From Aspidiotus rigidus (lineage: Eukaryota > Arthropoda > Insecta > Hemiptera > Diaspididae), in the NCBI GenBank assembly GCA_035079385.1, contig JAVHKY010000030.1, positions 4,317,001 to 4,381,000 of the forward strand: a stretch of 64,000 bases of DNA, in the 5' to 3' direction. The notes beneath the pieces were generated by a model. The model did not search any database. It saw only the letters and a program-made list of their open reading frames with translations, and was not told the DNA's origin. Positions 1 to 11,939 of the stretch are shown here, one piece after another. Every line of letters starts with the position of its first letter. Within the stretch, counting starts at the first letter, position 1. The translations under genes were made by a program, and so were the position numbers.

Positions 1-536
1 CCATATAATTATTATGACAAGAATTTAAAATTTTTGCGAGTATATACGAGTATTTTCCTTCCTTAATATTTATGTCTTGGAGAACGAAATAGTTCCAAGT
101 CCTTCCTATATCGTACATAATACTTCGAAGGACGACGGACGGCCAATGTTTCAAAAAACCTTTCATATAACACGTTCCCTGTTAAAATGTTGAACTCCGA
201 GATATATAGTAAGGACTTGCCTTTCTTTCATGTAAAGGAAGAAAGAAAGAAACTAAATAAATGTGAAGCGATCTGAGAAACCACACCTAAACTCGCTCCT
301 AATTGTTTTTCAGTCACAAGCTTTCAGTACCTAACTTTTTTTTAATTTTCTGAGAATTCACTTTTTAAAAGTTGTAACTTCAAAAAATCATGTCTCAGAG
401 AATTTTCAACTCATGTGGAAAATTTTTTGTAGATTCAAAAAACTATCCCCTATTTGAAAATGCAAAACAAAAAAAATGAAGCAGAGTTTAGGAATGGTTT
501 CTCAGATCGCCTCACAAATAAGTACTCGTATATAAG
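1..536. other. Intergenic sequence, no gene seen
   Basis: I see no supported gene here. The stretch around 165-235 (a cacgttccctgttaaaa core followed by an atatatag...aaggacttg segment) resembles dispersed repeat pieces at about 27336 and 47336, so it is probably a fragment of the same repeat family. Confidence 0.4.
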
Positions 537-935
537 TGAATAAATAAATAAATAAATACATTAATTCACGAATAAGTGAACAAAATGATTAAATAAAATA
601 AATATTAATTTATTTTATAATAATTACAAAAATTTGCTTATAAATTTATCAATAAAATTATCAATTTTTATTTTTATTATATCTGAATTATTATTTTTCT
701 CTGTTTTTTTTAATACATATAATTCAAAGTAATATTTTGATTTTTTTTAAATAAAAAATGTTATTTAATAATATTTAAATTATTATTTTTTATATCATTA
801 GGTAATAAATTTAATTATTTTATTATATTCAAGTATTACTTCTATGATTTTTATTAAAATAAATAAAATTAATATATTTAATTAATTAATAAAATGAATG
901 AATAAATAAATTGATTAATTAATTTATACAAATAA
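537..935. repeat. Very AT-rich low-complexity block
   Basis: Almost pure A/T with short AATA-type tandem runs at 541-558 and many AATTAATT-like words. No coding capacity is evident. It resembles in composition the AT-rich block at 60000-61280, but I could not align the two by eye. Confidence 0.6.
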
Positions 936-939
936 ATCC

Positions 940-1035
940 AAGCCCTCCCCCCTCTTATCATGGCCCTCCTACCATATAGGTATAGCTCAAGAAAAGAAGC
1001 AACATTTTTCCAAGTCCATTTTGCCGGGACGTCCG
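940..1035 (+). repeat. Dispersed unit of the TATCATATATAGCTCGAGAG-type minisatellite
   Basis: The sequence runs through ccctcctaccatatagg, tatagctcaag and a tttttccaagtcc end, which is a diverged copy of the 45-bp unit repeated in tandem at 26925-27290. A g-a-a-c-a-g-g-t-t-c string follows at about 1064, another hallmark that accompanies this repeat elsewhere in the window. Confidence 0.5.
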
Positions 1036-1826
1036 ACGGAAAATTTTTCAAAAAAAAACATAGAACAGGTTCTTTGTCGAAATGTCGACGCAAGATCATT
1101 TCAAATTTTCAGCTGTACAGAGGAAGGACATCCAATAATTCTTACCCGAAGAGAGGAGGGAAGAGTCTGTTGAATCACTTGAGAAAGTACAGTGATCAGC
1201 TCTATGTGTAGAAATATGGGTGAATTTAGGAAAGAAAAAAAAAAAAAAAAAAAAAAAAAACTGAATTTAGGAATAGAGGAAGGAAATTGACTGAGCTGTT
1301 GAATTTAAATCTCCCTTGACGTTGCCCATAAATGAAGGCTACAAGAGAAAAGGAGAGGCTGTCTAAATGAAACAATCTGGAGAAAAGGTTTCTTGTCAGA
1401 GACGCAAGAAACTCAACTGTCCAGATCGTTTCTTTTCACACACTCCCTCTCCCTTGTACTCTCCAATTTTTATTCCTGAATTGTTTTCAGCTCCTCGCAC
1501 TCTGTTCTCAATGTTGATTGAATATTTTGTTTCTTTCTGGCTACGCTCCGCGTGGATAAAATAGTACATACTGCTACCTGGGTAGTGTAAGAAAGCGAAC
1601 AGGTTAGAGTTCTTATTAAAGGATTAAGAATTATTTCAACTCAGTAGGCACAGATGGATAATGGTTTTACTCTATTTTCAAATATTGTGCAGTTTTTTAT
1701 ACGAGCTTCTGAATAGTTGAAATACTGGAGCGGCCAAAAATGTTCTCAAAGAAACCGGAATTGTTCCCAAAAACGTCGTCTATGGGGAAAAGAAAACACA
1801 AGATTTTAATGAAAATAAAATAGAAG
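1036..1826. other. Intergenic, downstream of the SDR gene
   Basis: No gene seen. Contains a 29-bp poly(A) run at about 1232-1260 flanked on both sides by the word tgaatttagg, which may mark a small retroposed or slippage-generated duplication. The minus-strand gene to the right terminates at 1827, and its 3' UTR should extend into this stretch. A minus-strand ATTAAA lies at 1805-1810. Confidence 0.4.
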
Positions 1827-4468
1827 TTAAGAGTACAATGACCTAATTATCTTATATTTTACCAAAACACTATGAAAATGATATCCAGCAGTATGGTCAA
1901 GAATGCCCAACGTTCCGATAGCTTGCTTCACAAAATCTGTCGCATTTGGAGTAATGAAACTGTCAGGAAGTATGTGGTGGCTACTTTTACTCATGTTGGT
2001 ATTTACTATCCCGGGTGATAGAATTTGGATTGTGACACCACTTTTACGGTTTTCGAATTGCAACGCTTTTGTAAAAACTGTGACAAATGCCTGAAAAGAG
2101 AAGAGCGCTCATTGGTTTCATTCAATTTAGGTTCAACTGGCTCTTTTCAATGCTCTATATCTTCTGTGCTACGTAGGATATGAAATTCTTTAAAGTGCTC
2201 TGAAGAGATCAATCATCTCTCTCTATTTGTCAGTTGAAATTTTTCCAAATATCCCGGATAACTTCACCTTCCCTGAATTATTTTGGGATAGGTCCAACCA
2301 AGGGGTCGTCGTATCAAAGATGATGGCAGCGGACAACCAGTAATGTCCGGTTTGATCAATTCTAACAGCTCACAGCTCCTTCAATTCTTCTCTCTGTTCT
2401 TGAGTTGAGAATTTCTTGTGAATTAAAATTTCCTTTGGTTTCTCATATGATTCAGCTATATCCCACTCGGAGTTGGTCAAATTTTCTCAAGTTCCCTTAC
2501 ACAGACGTAATACTATACTCTGACCTGTCCCTTCTTAGTTAGGGATCTATACCAAACGATTTTCCAAGGACGTGGAATTTTCTGATTATGTATTCCCGTA
2601 AACCGCTGAAGAAGTATTCTTAATTTGTCGTCTTCCCACTCTTCCATTCAGGAGATCTCCCCTACGACGTCACTATATTGTATCACCTACCTCCCAATAG
2701 ATTTTATATAATGAAATACTTGGAGATATTCCGTTCATTGTCTCAAACTTAGAATTATACAGATCACGTCGATCACAAAAGCTTAGTTAGGCTATGAAAA
2801 TCGATAAGAAGTAAAGATTTCAGATATTTTATATCAATAGAGAATCAAAGAGCAGATCCAAGGACGAATTAGTGAAGGGGAACTCATTTCGAAAATTTTA
2901 AAGAAAAATGATGTTCAAGAGTTACATCGTATCGTTGACAGTTTAGGAAATACCAGAGTGTTAAAAACCATAAATTTATAATCGATGTGCTCAGGAATCC
3001 ATAGGAACGTTATTTGGGTATGTATTGAGTCTAGAGTGAGTACCTACGTCGTGCGAGTGGGTTGGAGTTGTATAAGTCAGAGAAGGAGTGGAGAATTTAC
3101 CTTTGTAGCAGAATACACTGCTATCAGTGGGGTAGGTTGCATATCAGCCATCGAAGATATATTCACGATCGCACCTTTTCGATTTCTCCGCATGCGAGAC
3201 AAAACCATTTTTGTCATAATTAATACAGGAACGCAATTTACGTGTACCATTTCCCACATCAAATCCTCCGTCATTTCACTCACGGGTAGAGGATACGGTA
3301 CATTAACTCCGACATTATTCACTATTGAGGCAAATGGATGAAAAATGACTTAGTTGTTGGACACGGGTACTCGAGAAGAAAATAACTCACCAAGAATCCC
3401 AATCGGCAGTTTACTCACTTCATCCTCGATTTTTTTATACACAGATCGACCTCCGGAAAAATCGGCTGTTATAATTTTAGTTTCCACCGAAAATTCGTTT
3501 TCTTAATTCCAATGAAACAAAATACGTATGTAGTAAACTATAGATGGAATATTTTCTCAGGTAAAAATTGTGGCTTAAACAAACCTACCAATTTCGGAAC
3601 TTACTCTTCTTAATTTCTCCTCGGTTCGACTAATGAGTACAAGGTTCAGTTTTCGAGCTGCCAGTTCTTTTGCATAGGCTAAACCAATTCCGTCTGTCGC
3701 CCCTGTAATCACTGCAAATATTTTTTTTGTTTATGCTATGTTTGTGCGTACCTTTTCTACTAGAAAGTGGAAATGGCTCATTTCAACAACACAAAAGCTG
3801 TACTGTATAATTACAATTTCTTTCACTTTCGGTATTGCTCATGACCATCGTTCGTCAACTTTGTTGTGCTATTGAAATCACACTTGTCACACTTAAAATA
3901 GTGGAGAACTAGAAAGACGACCCAATAACCCTTTCTTGCTCATGTTTCTTCTGCAAAGGAAGTATAGTGGGAAGAGTTTTCCAGAGGGGATGAAAGACTA
4001 CCCAATCGTGCACAAGCCTGGAATAGAGTCAAGGCCTCACTTTTCCCTTCTCCTCCATGAATTCAATGAGAAGATAACAGCACAAATCAAGAGAATTGCA
4101 TTAATGGGTAAAGCACAAATCGAGCACTATCCACACCACCAAGAATCTGTCTTAATATTTTTTGAACCGAAAATGTATTACAGTTTTTTTTCTCATCAAT
4201 TCTTCAGAACACTGGTGTAGAAAATATACAAAAATAAGAATTTCATACCTGCCCATGGTCCATATTTTTTCGAAAATTCATCTGTTGATCGACTAAATCT
4301 AGGTAGCACGAATGCTTTCACACTCAAAATGAAATCTTTAATTATGGTTATCATGTAGTACGTGCTAATTATGACTCCAATATCGTAAAAAAAGACTGAG
4401 AATAACATTCTGAGATGTGAAGTAAGCTCTAATATTATTGCTTTAACAGGTAATTGACTTCTCAACAT
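1827..4468 (-). CDS. Short-chain dehydrogenase/reductase, HSDL1 / HSD17B12-like, five exons
   Basis: Reconstructed minus-strand gene with exons 4468-4249, 3711-3589, 3501-3391, 3321-3101 and 2090-1827. Every junction is GT-AG and in phase, giving 312 residues. Residues 22-50 form a hydrophobic N-terminal membrane segment. The cofactor motif T-G-A-T-D-G-I-G is at 76-83, N-N-V-G at 153-156, and the catalytic set Asn180, Ser208, Tyr221, Lys225 (Y-S-A-T-K) is complete. The pattern K-Y-G-P-W-A before the cofactor motif, the A-D-F-S-G-G-R segment and the Y-P-Y-P-like segment resemble hydroxysteroid dehydrogenase-like protein 1. The overall family includes very-long-chain 3-oxoacyl-CoA reductase (HSD17B12, Drosophila spidey), an ER enzyme of fatty-acid elongation and steroid metabolism. 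Vertebrate HSDL1 is considered inactive because the catalytic Tyr is replaced, but here Tyr is present, so activity is likely (inference). The start was chosen because an in-frame stop lies shortly upstream with no other ATG between. The exact substrate cannot be read from sequence. Confidence 0.93.
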
Positions 4469-5224
4469 AGCAGCTTTGTAAGTGACACGATTGTCAAGAG
4501 TTTGAAAACTATTAGCTTATTTACGAATGTTCTCATACTTTTGTAAACTATGGAGATACACGTCTTCCTTTTCTGAAAACGAAATTTATTGAGGTGGAAT
4601 TTTCGAACACAAAAATACATCATCCGTTTGTGCATCTCGTCATCTGACCTTGACTTAGTTGACAAGCGTTCACATTCTAAGAAGAATAACATCTCTTCTT
4701 ACAAAACATGCTCATGCATTTCAATGATTTCTTGTGCCATATATATGTACATATCTATACTCTCTCTCCTTATTCTAGTTATATTTTACGATATAGGTAC
4801 CTATGATATTTGTTGTATGTGTTTGACTGTATGCAGCTAGAGTTAGGTCTTGCTGAAATGTTATTAATGCTGTCGAAATAATATACGGAGACGATATGCA
4901 GTTTTCATTGTGCACGATCATGTTCAATGAAGCGAAATAGGTTTAATAAAATGCAATACATTTGTAGGGATGCGACGAAACAGAGAAATTAAATGAAAAA
5001 ATGGGACATTGACCTCTGGCATTTGTGGTCTTCAATTTGAATAATGTGCAATCTGATTTTGTCCTTTATGTTGAAGAATTGCCGAATTGAATACATTATC
5101 AAAAAGCATATACAAATAAGGAAAGAACGAGGACTTGAAGCAGAGTTGTGGAGTAAAATTGTTACGTTATATGGATCCAGTTATTTTTGTTCATCTTATC
5201 CCAAGAAAATCATTTTCATGGTCC
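4469..5224. other. Intergenic, upstream of the SDR gene
   Basis: Between the SDR start (4468) and the broken secreted-protein gene. No gene seen. It should contain the SDR promoter and 5' UTR on the minus strand, but no clear core promoter motif stands out. Confidence 0.4.
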
Positions 5225-5892
5225 CTATAACAGGTCTAGTTTCACTTTTGAAGTATTACTTTGCCATCTTTTTGATTCAGAATTAGGGAGTCTGGCGGCG
5301 CGGCGCAGCCAAAAAATTTTCTTCCACTCCCAATTGCTCTGCGGTTTATTCGGACGAAAGCCCGGATGGCCCAAATCGTTTGATGTCTTCTTGTAAAATT
5401 GATCAACCGCGAGAGCATATTCATAAATCATGATTCCTTTTTTTGAGATTTGTGCTCTTAAAAATACGGCATAATTCGTCAGTCTGGGTGTAAGCGTTAG
5501 CAATAACTTCTGGAAGCATGTAAGCCGAGACTTGTGAAAGAAAGCAGGAAAAATCTGCTTTTTGATATCATTTTCCATTTCCCGATAGCCCCACGCGGTC
5601 TCGAAAGCGTTTTCATCACGCTCTGCTACCCTCAGCTGTGCCTCCAACACGCCCATTTGTTTCTCCAGCTTCCCCTTTGCTTTTCAACGAATCATCATAA
5701 TTTTGGTACAGTTTTTTGTTGAGCATTACTTTCTGAACAATAAAATCATCCAGGTCCAGCGATTCCTACGGCTCTAGCATCGATGAACTTGGCTGCATCT
5801 CGTGTGACAATATTAGAGGCTAGCCGTAGCAGTAAGAGCTTTAGGAATAACAATATTCTTATTGTAAGCATTATATCGAGTTGACAATTCAT
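5225..5892 (-). pseudogene. Broken or uncertain gene for a secreted protein of unknown family
   Basis: Three minus-strand segments read as plausible protein in three successive frames. Segment 1 starts at the ATG 5892-5890 and begins with a clear signal peptide (hydrophobic core I-L-L-F-L-K-L-L-L-L-R-L-A). It then reads D-A-A-K-F-I-D-A-R-A-V-G and stops at 5748-5746. Segment 2 (about 5759 to 5616) reads L-D-L-D-D-F-I-V-Q-K-V-M-L-N-K-K-L-Y-Q. Segment 3 (about 5690 to 5225) opens with a helical, coiled-coil-like stretch (K-L-E-K-Q-M-G-V-L-E-A-Q-L-R-V-A-E-R-D) and continues for about 150 residues with aromatic and basic residues. I do not recognise the family. It may be a frameshifted pseudogene, an assembly with small indels, or a gene whose first break is spliced by an unusually short (37-nt) GT-AG intron. 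It is transcribed in the same direction as the SDR gene, about 0.75 kb upstream of it. Confidence 0.5.
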
Positions 5893-6257
5893 TTTGATAA
5901 ATTCTGAATGACTTTTTATTTTATTTTAATTTTTTTCCCCACCCGGAGTGTCGCGGAGCGCATAGTGTACAAGAGTGTAACGGGGCAACTCGCATACAAT
6001 GTGTGAAGATGAAGAATAGAAATTATCTTTCGTTGTATTTATTTCATGCGGAATAGTAACGCGTGAATCGCTTGCGTTAAACCGTGTTCTCCGCCAGAGG
6101 GTGTAAGATAAAGTCATTTACACCCGAGATACTGTTTCAATAGACCTATCTTCCTGTGATGTCATAGCTATTCATTATGTTATGTATATTTCAGCAAATG
6201 TCATATCGACATCCATGGAAGTTTTGGTCATTCATCAGTTCTTCAAAAAGAAGAATT
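5893..6257. other. Intergenic, no gene seen
   Basis: Contains no supported coding region. A pyrimidine-rich and AT-rich stretch around 5910-5940 is followed by mixed sequence. Confidence 0.4.
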
Positions 6258-6815
6258 AGTATTTTCTCGAGTGTAACACGAGTATAACACGCACCTTTTT
6301 TTCATTAGATACATCAGAAATACTTCCCCCCCCCCCCACTTTTCTTCCGTCTCATCAAACTCAAATCATTCTTCATCATTCCTCTCAAAAATACTTAGAG
6401 CAGAACCCGTCCCGATTAGTTTTTAAAGATTGAAAATCTGAGGTGCATGTTATACACGAGTGCGTGGTATATAATAGGAGTAAAAACAAACTTCGATACA
6501 AAAATCTAAGAAAATTTAGAAAACTTGTAAGAAATACAAGAAAATTTTCGAAAAGTTTGGAAAAAATCTTGAAAATCCAAGAAATTTTGAAAAAATCCAG
6601 AAAAAACGTTGAAAAAAAGTGAAAAATCTGGAAGAAATCTTGGTAAAAGTCTGAGAGGTTAATTGAGGAAAAATCCAGAAAATTTGGAAAATTTTTGTAA
6701 TTGACCTGTTTTTTACCTGCGTGTTATATTCGCAATAGAAAAAAATTCAAAATCAAGTCTTCAAATTTCTACTGCGTGTTATACTTGGGGGCGTGATTTA
6801 CTTAGGAAAATACGG
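6258..6815. mobile_element. Non-autonomous element with about 38-bp terminal inverted repeats
   Basis: The left end (6259-6295) reads TATTTTCtcgAGT..AACAC..gAGTATAACACGC. The right end (6774-6814), read in reverse complement, gives TATTTTCctaAGTaaATCACgcccccAAGTATAACACGC, so the ends are inverted copies. Further GCGTGTTATA-type words lie inside at about 6440-6480 and 6718. A 12-bp C run is at 6326-6337. The core 6485-6690 is a purine-rich quasi-repeat of short GAAAATTTGGAAAAAATC-like words. No transposase is encoded, so this is MITE-like. The family name is unknown to me, and a TA target duplication is possible but not certain. Confidence 0.6.
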
Positions 6816-7640
6816 TAGTGAAGGATAAAAAGACAATATTCACAATCTTCAAGCTTTCCAGTATATAGGAGTGCATTTTTTATTCTTGACTTCATTTTTT
6901 TTTTAGTTTTGAGTAGAAATGGAGTGATTGGAATGTTTCCATGTGATTACTTGGACCATATAAGAGATAGACCGAGCATAGGAATTAAATTTTGAATAGA
7001 GGATATGATAAGAAAATACAATAAGGAAATAAGGGTACTGCACCTTGTTTACAAGTTTTATGGGTGGCGTGGGTGTACGGTGTGTTTCACTGTTCCCCGC
7101 GTTCACCCGCTTTGTCTTCATCAAGGTCCAGCGTCCCTTATTTTCTTATCAAGCCTTCCGTTCAACGTGTTGTGCACGCTTATATGGCCGATGCTCGGTC
7201 TACTTCTTACATGGTCTAAAGGTTATTTCTATACTAATTGTGAAGCTGCTTAAAGCTGATGGACTGCTTTGTGGGTCCTTTTACCAAAAGTTATCAGTGT
7301 TGTGACATGGCAGAAAATCGATCTACCGGTACAAGCCGATCATCTTTAGGCCAGCACAATTTAAGCAAAACCTCAAATACTTTATAGTTGATTCTCTTCT
7401 GCAAACTCAACTACCTTTTTCCATCGGTACACATGAATGATTGAGTATAGAACGGTAACAAGATCCTTCTAATATTCAGTTCTCTACTTACACCTCATTG
7501 TATCAAATGGATCTCGGATGGTCGTGAGAGACCTGTACAGCTAGATTACTAGAACAAATTACAGAAATGTTCTGGTGGAGCCAAATAAATAAAGATCATT
7601 TTGACATGTTTCATTACTTTGCTCTGACCCTACCCTAATT
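6816..7640. other. Intergenic, no gene seen
   Basis: Short overlapping open frames occur around 7005-7305 in several registers, but none shows recognisable motifs, splice structure or consistent coding bias. I treat them as chance. Confidence 0.4.
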
Positions 7641-7990
7641 TCAAAATTTGCGTGCGCGTGCGTGCGTGCAGATAACCTTGGGACTTGGAATTTTTTTCTC
7701 TAAGCCCTATCTTAATTTTGAAAGAATGTGCGTGGGTGCGTGCAAGATCTCTTTGTACAAGAAAATATAAAAACTAAAAAACGAGAGAAACTACAAGACA
7801 AAGCGAGTGTTATGAATGGTATGCAAGATTTCAAGTCTTCGTATAGCTTTAAATCTCTTTATATAAGAAGATATAAAAACTAAAAAATGAGTGAATTACA
7901 AGAAGAAGGTAGTGTCACAAGACTCTAGTATGTTCAGCTTTAAATCTCTTTGTAGAAGACAATATGTATAAAAACTAAAAAATCTCCAAC
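7641..7990 (+). repeat. GTGCGTGC-rich tract and three degenerate tandem units of about 100 bp
   Basis: A GTGCGTGCGTGC-like tract occurs at 7652-7672 and again near 7727-7744. A word tttaaatctctttatataaga followed by agatataaaaactaaaaaa recurs at about 7749, 7851 and 7951, so the stretch is three tandem, diverged units. A related word is found near 30771. Confidence 0.6.
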
Positions 7991-8290
7991 TTATGCAATA
8001 AATGGTATACTAGACCTGTACTAGCTTTATACTAGCTCTAGGAATCCGGTTATACTGTATGCTTCATACTGGATATGAATTAGGCTAAGAAGGGCTGGGA
8101 AACCCAAACCTAATATACAGTACACTAGCTTAGTATACTAGGCTAACTATGCTATATTATTTGACATTTTATACTGGGCTTATACTAGGTCCAAGCCTCC
8201 TTCATACGGGCTTCATACTAGGTTTAGACTTCTTTTATACTACAGGCTTAGGAGGTGTGCTCTATTATAAGCCTAGTATAATATACAGAA
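7990..8290. repeat. Cluster of CTAGTATAC / GTATACTAGG palindromic words
   Basis: Many copies of tatactagg, cctagtatac and cttatactagg lie in both orientations. The same cluster type recurs at 14740-14800, 22540-22600, 26850-26900, 54620-54720 and 54940-55030. Confidence 0.6.
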
Positions 8291-9290
8291 AGCTCGGAAA
8301 ATTTTCGTAAAAATCACTGGACAAATCTGTGTACCACCCTTGTCCCGCCCCCCCCCCACAAATTAATGGACAAATTGGTAGCCCGTGCGTTTGCATCTGA
8401 GAGCTTATACCTCGTGGATTATTTAGAAATATACGAGTACACCTCTATAAGACCCTTCTTCCTTCAAATTAGTGGATAAATATTTCATGCAAGTGAGGCC
8501 CGCGAAGGCTGATAGTCTAAAATATGTCATATCAGACTTTCGCCCCGCGAGTGTAGATAACTGCTCCTATAGGCTTACTGAGAAGCGTCACGAAAGGCTT
8601 GTAGTTTAATGAAGTAGGGGAAAAAGTGAAGTAATATCTCACGAGCGCTTGACCAAGTATGTGTAGATTAGAATATTTGAAGATGACTGATAAAATATAA
8701 AAGACATGACACATCTTTATTTATTTGGCTGCGCCAGAAAATTTTTTATCATCTTTTTATACTTGTTCGATCCAGCTATCAGTTAAGACAAAGTAATTGT
8801 GGACAATAGCGGATGAAGACGCAGTAAAGCCTAAAGCTCTTTGTGACGTCATCAATGTTTGTGACGTTATGTGTGTGGTCGAGTGAATTTTTCTCAGGGG
8901 GAAAAAATATTTTTTTTCTTTATTTTCAATTTTTTATTTCATCCTATTCCTATTTGTAAATTGAGCATCTCTTCATTTTTTCCACTCTTTTGTGAAGGAC
9001 GCATTACCCCCACTGTCCGTTTGTGGGGACAAATTGCACCCTTACTCTCCTACTCTGCCACTAAGCTAACTAGTTTTTGGGGACTCACTCGCTCTTCTCG
9101 TTCACCCTCATTCTTGATCTGGTGTGATGAGCTAACTATTCTGGATCGAGTCAAGTATTCCTCGCAAATTTTCTGTTGGGGGGGGGGGGGGGGGGGTCAA
9201 CTCAGACTTCGACTCGCAGATTTCCGATAGAAGGCTGGAGTACCAATGCCGGTAAAGACAATTAAAAAGAAGAAATCCAGCCCCAAACTT
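8291..9290. other. Intergenic with homopolymer tracts
   Basis: No gene supported. Contains a 10-bp C run (8348-8357) and a 19-bp G run (9178-9196). A segment at 8712-8755 (atttggctgcgccagaaaat) has a near copy at 49101-49145 and a shorter trace at about 15125, so it is a dispersed repeat. Confidence 0.5.
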
Positions 9291-9500
9291 GCCCTCCTAT
9301 TGCACGAGAGTAAAAATTTTCTTCTGAGTCCAAATTCTTCCCCGTTTCTTTCCCATAATAAATTATGGCCCAAGAGTCGAAATTCTTTCAAATCCTCCTC
9401 CCATCATATATTATGGCTCGAGAGTCGAATTTTTCCAAGTGCCTCACAGCTCGAAGGTCGAAATCCTTCTAAGTACAATCCGTCTACCTCTGAGCTTTCC
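9290..9500 (+). repeat. Diverged units of the 45-bp minisatellite family
   Basis: Repeated segments combine 'cccaagagtcgaaattcttt', 'tatattatggctcgagagtc' and 'tttttccaagtgcc', which match the unit seen in tandem at 26925-27290. A cataaaacaggttccc word follows at about 9541. Confidence 0.55.
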
Positions 9501-9529
9501 GAGCGATATAGGGGGACTTGAAAAGTAAA

Positions 9530-11935
9530 ATAAAGAACCCATAAAACAGGTTCCCGTTTGCCTTGAGTAACACAGTTAATGAAGGCATTTTTGAGCAGCC
9601 AACAAAGTGGACGGCGAGTTTTTTATATTTGTGAATTGCTAATAAATTATTGTGTTCTAAAGTGACAAGAAAGAGCCTCCTAAGAGAATGGCAGAGCTTC
9701 TCCTCGTTACTCCTTGGAAGAAAAAATTAATCTGAGAGTCGCCAACTTCGAAACGTACCTTCTTCGTGAGATGAAAAGAAATTTTATGATTGAAATTTCA
9801 GTAAAAGTTTATTGGTCGTACTTCTTTAATAATACGTAACTAAAAATGAATCGACTAATCTTGTACGATATCTCAAATACTTAGGAGTTCTAATTAATGA
9901 TAATGTTGTCGACTGTTAAATTTTGTCATTCGTTGGTTGTAAGACACAGACTATTCTCCTATTCAAGTCGAAGAAAAGAAAATCTTCGTAAAAGAAGCGG
10001 AAGAAGGTTAAGGACTGGCTTTGTTACTACTCGTCGTCATTATATAATATAACGACAGAAGTGAAATGAGTTCGTCGAAAGTGGAATAAAATAGTTTAAT
10101 GAATGTTAAGGTGGACTACCAACTTCTTTCTTGACGAACACAAGTAAGATTAACTTCAAAGTTCGAAATATAAGTCTTTCCAAAGATAGATTTCGAATGT
10201 CATTTTAGGAGAAAGATTACCAGCTTTAAATATAACCAAAAACGAAAACGACGAGAGAAATGAACAGATGATAGAGATTCTTCTTCTTCAGCTTTTGAGA
10301 GAGAGAGAGAGGAGAAGAAGAACAAGAAGGTATTCGCACACTATACTATACTAAACCAAATGAATAAACTTTTAACCAATTTTATCTTTTCAAAGGGAGA
10401 ATTCGCGGCGAATAATAGAAGTTAAAAGGACTACAGGGGAGGATCATTCATGTCGCTTTAACGAAAATGAAGAAACCCTTTTAATTAAAATCCGTAGTCT
10501 ACTTGTATTGTGATACACGTGAAAGTTTATACGTATTGTATAGTTTTACTTCGCTTTCGCATCAAGACTTTTATCTCTCCGTTGAAAATTTTCGCGGAAA
10601 TTGTACGGTTTTAAAAATAATAGATTTTCCTTCTGCCGCCGCCTTTTCTTGAAGAAATAGCTTCAAATTGCGAACATTGTACAACGAAACGCTGAAAAGA
10701 TGTGCGTCGTCGTGATTCATCTTGTTTCGAAAACTTTTGGCAAAATTTTCTTCTCTCCGAACTTACCCACGTGAACGCAATACTTATAGACGTTAATTTC
10801 CACTTATTAAACTTTCACTGTAGAACTTGATTAGGAACTAGAATACTGCATGCGGGAAGAGATTTTCTTCGTGTCACAATTTTGGTATGGGAAAAGAACT
10901 TTTGATTCGGAGCAATTCGGTTCGTCATTTATAGTGCATTGGTATAGCCTATTTTTTGTTCATACATGACGCAACTCGCTTTAATAAAATGTTCGTATAT
11001 AGCGTCCGTAGATATAGGTACTTATTAAGATAAATGGAAAACTTTTTATAGGCGTATATATGTTTATTTTTTCGCAAAAGTGCAGTTTACTTTCTTTTTT
11101 CTACGGCAGCGTATAAGTCTGTTCGGGTTTTTAACATGTACGCAAAATATTCTGGGAATAATATACGGAAACAGCTTTTTCGAAACCTTTTGATAGGTAA
11201 ATCCATTTGAAAGATTGATTTATCAGTAAGCTACTTTCATATATAAATAAATCGGGGAAATATGATGAACGAAAAACGAGGAAATGGAGAAAAATGGTTT
11301 ATTTCTTTTCATGCGTACGATATACCTATACATATAAGTTTATCGTTAATATCGAGCCAAAAAGTTATTTGCAAAATTGAGAAAATATTACGTTATACTC
11401 CGCGAACCATTTTTTTTCTCGCTAAACTTTTTTTTTTTTTTTCGTATGAAAAAATACGAATATCTATTACCAATATGGGTGCTTTTATCAATGCATAAGG
11501 TGAGAGTTATAAATAAAGTACAAAGGGGCGGATTAATAAACTAACAGCGCGAATTTTCGCATCGCGTCCGTTTATTTCATCATAATCGACGCGAAGTAAT
11601 GCTGTGTATTTAATTTATACTTCACTCTTTTTTCCCTATTTTTTTTTTCTTTTTTTTGTACAACTTGATAATGTAACTGAATGCAGATATCGTGCTTTCG
11701 TTCGACAAATGTCTAGAACTCTACGATGTAGTGCCGCATTGTAAATAAAAAGTTACTTTTTAACCATTTAAAATTACTACTCCTCAAGAACGTTCAGGGA
11801 GAAAATTTTCCAAGGCCCATGTGGCTAGCTCTCCTTTTTCTGTTTTGTAGTACATCGTTTACATTCCCACTTCTTCGTGTTTGTAGTCATTTTCCTCAGA
11901 GGTTTGGAGCCAGTCACATATCCACCTTCCTCCAA
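9530..11935. other. Long intergenic stretch, mostly unique sequence
   Basis: No gene supported on either strand. Base composition is less extreme than in the repeat blocks. Contains a GA microsatellite at about 10300-10317 and a T run at about 11428-11443. The open frame at 11262-11498 has a low-complexity C-terminus and no recognised motif. Confidence 0.4.
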
Positions 11936-11939
11936 AAAT

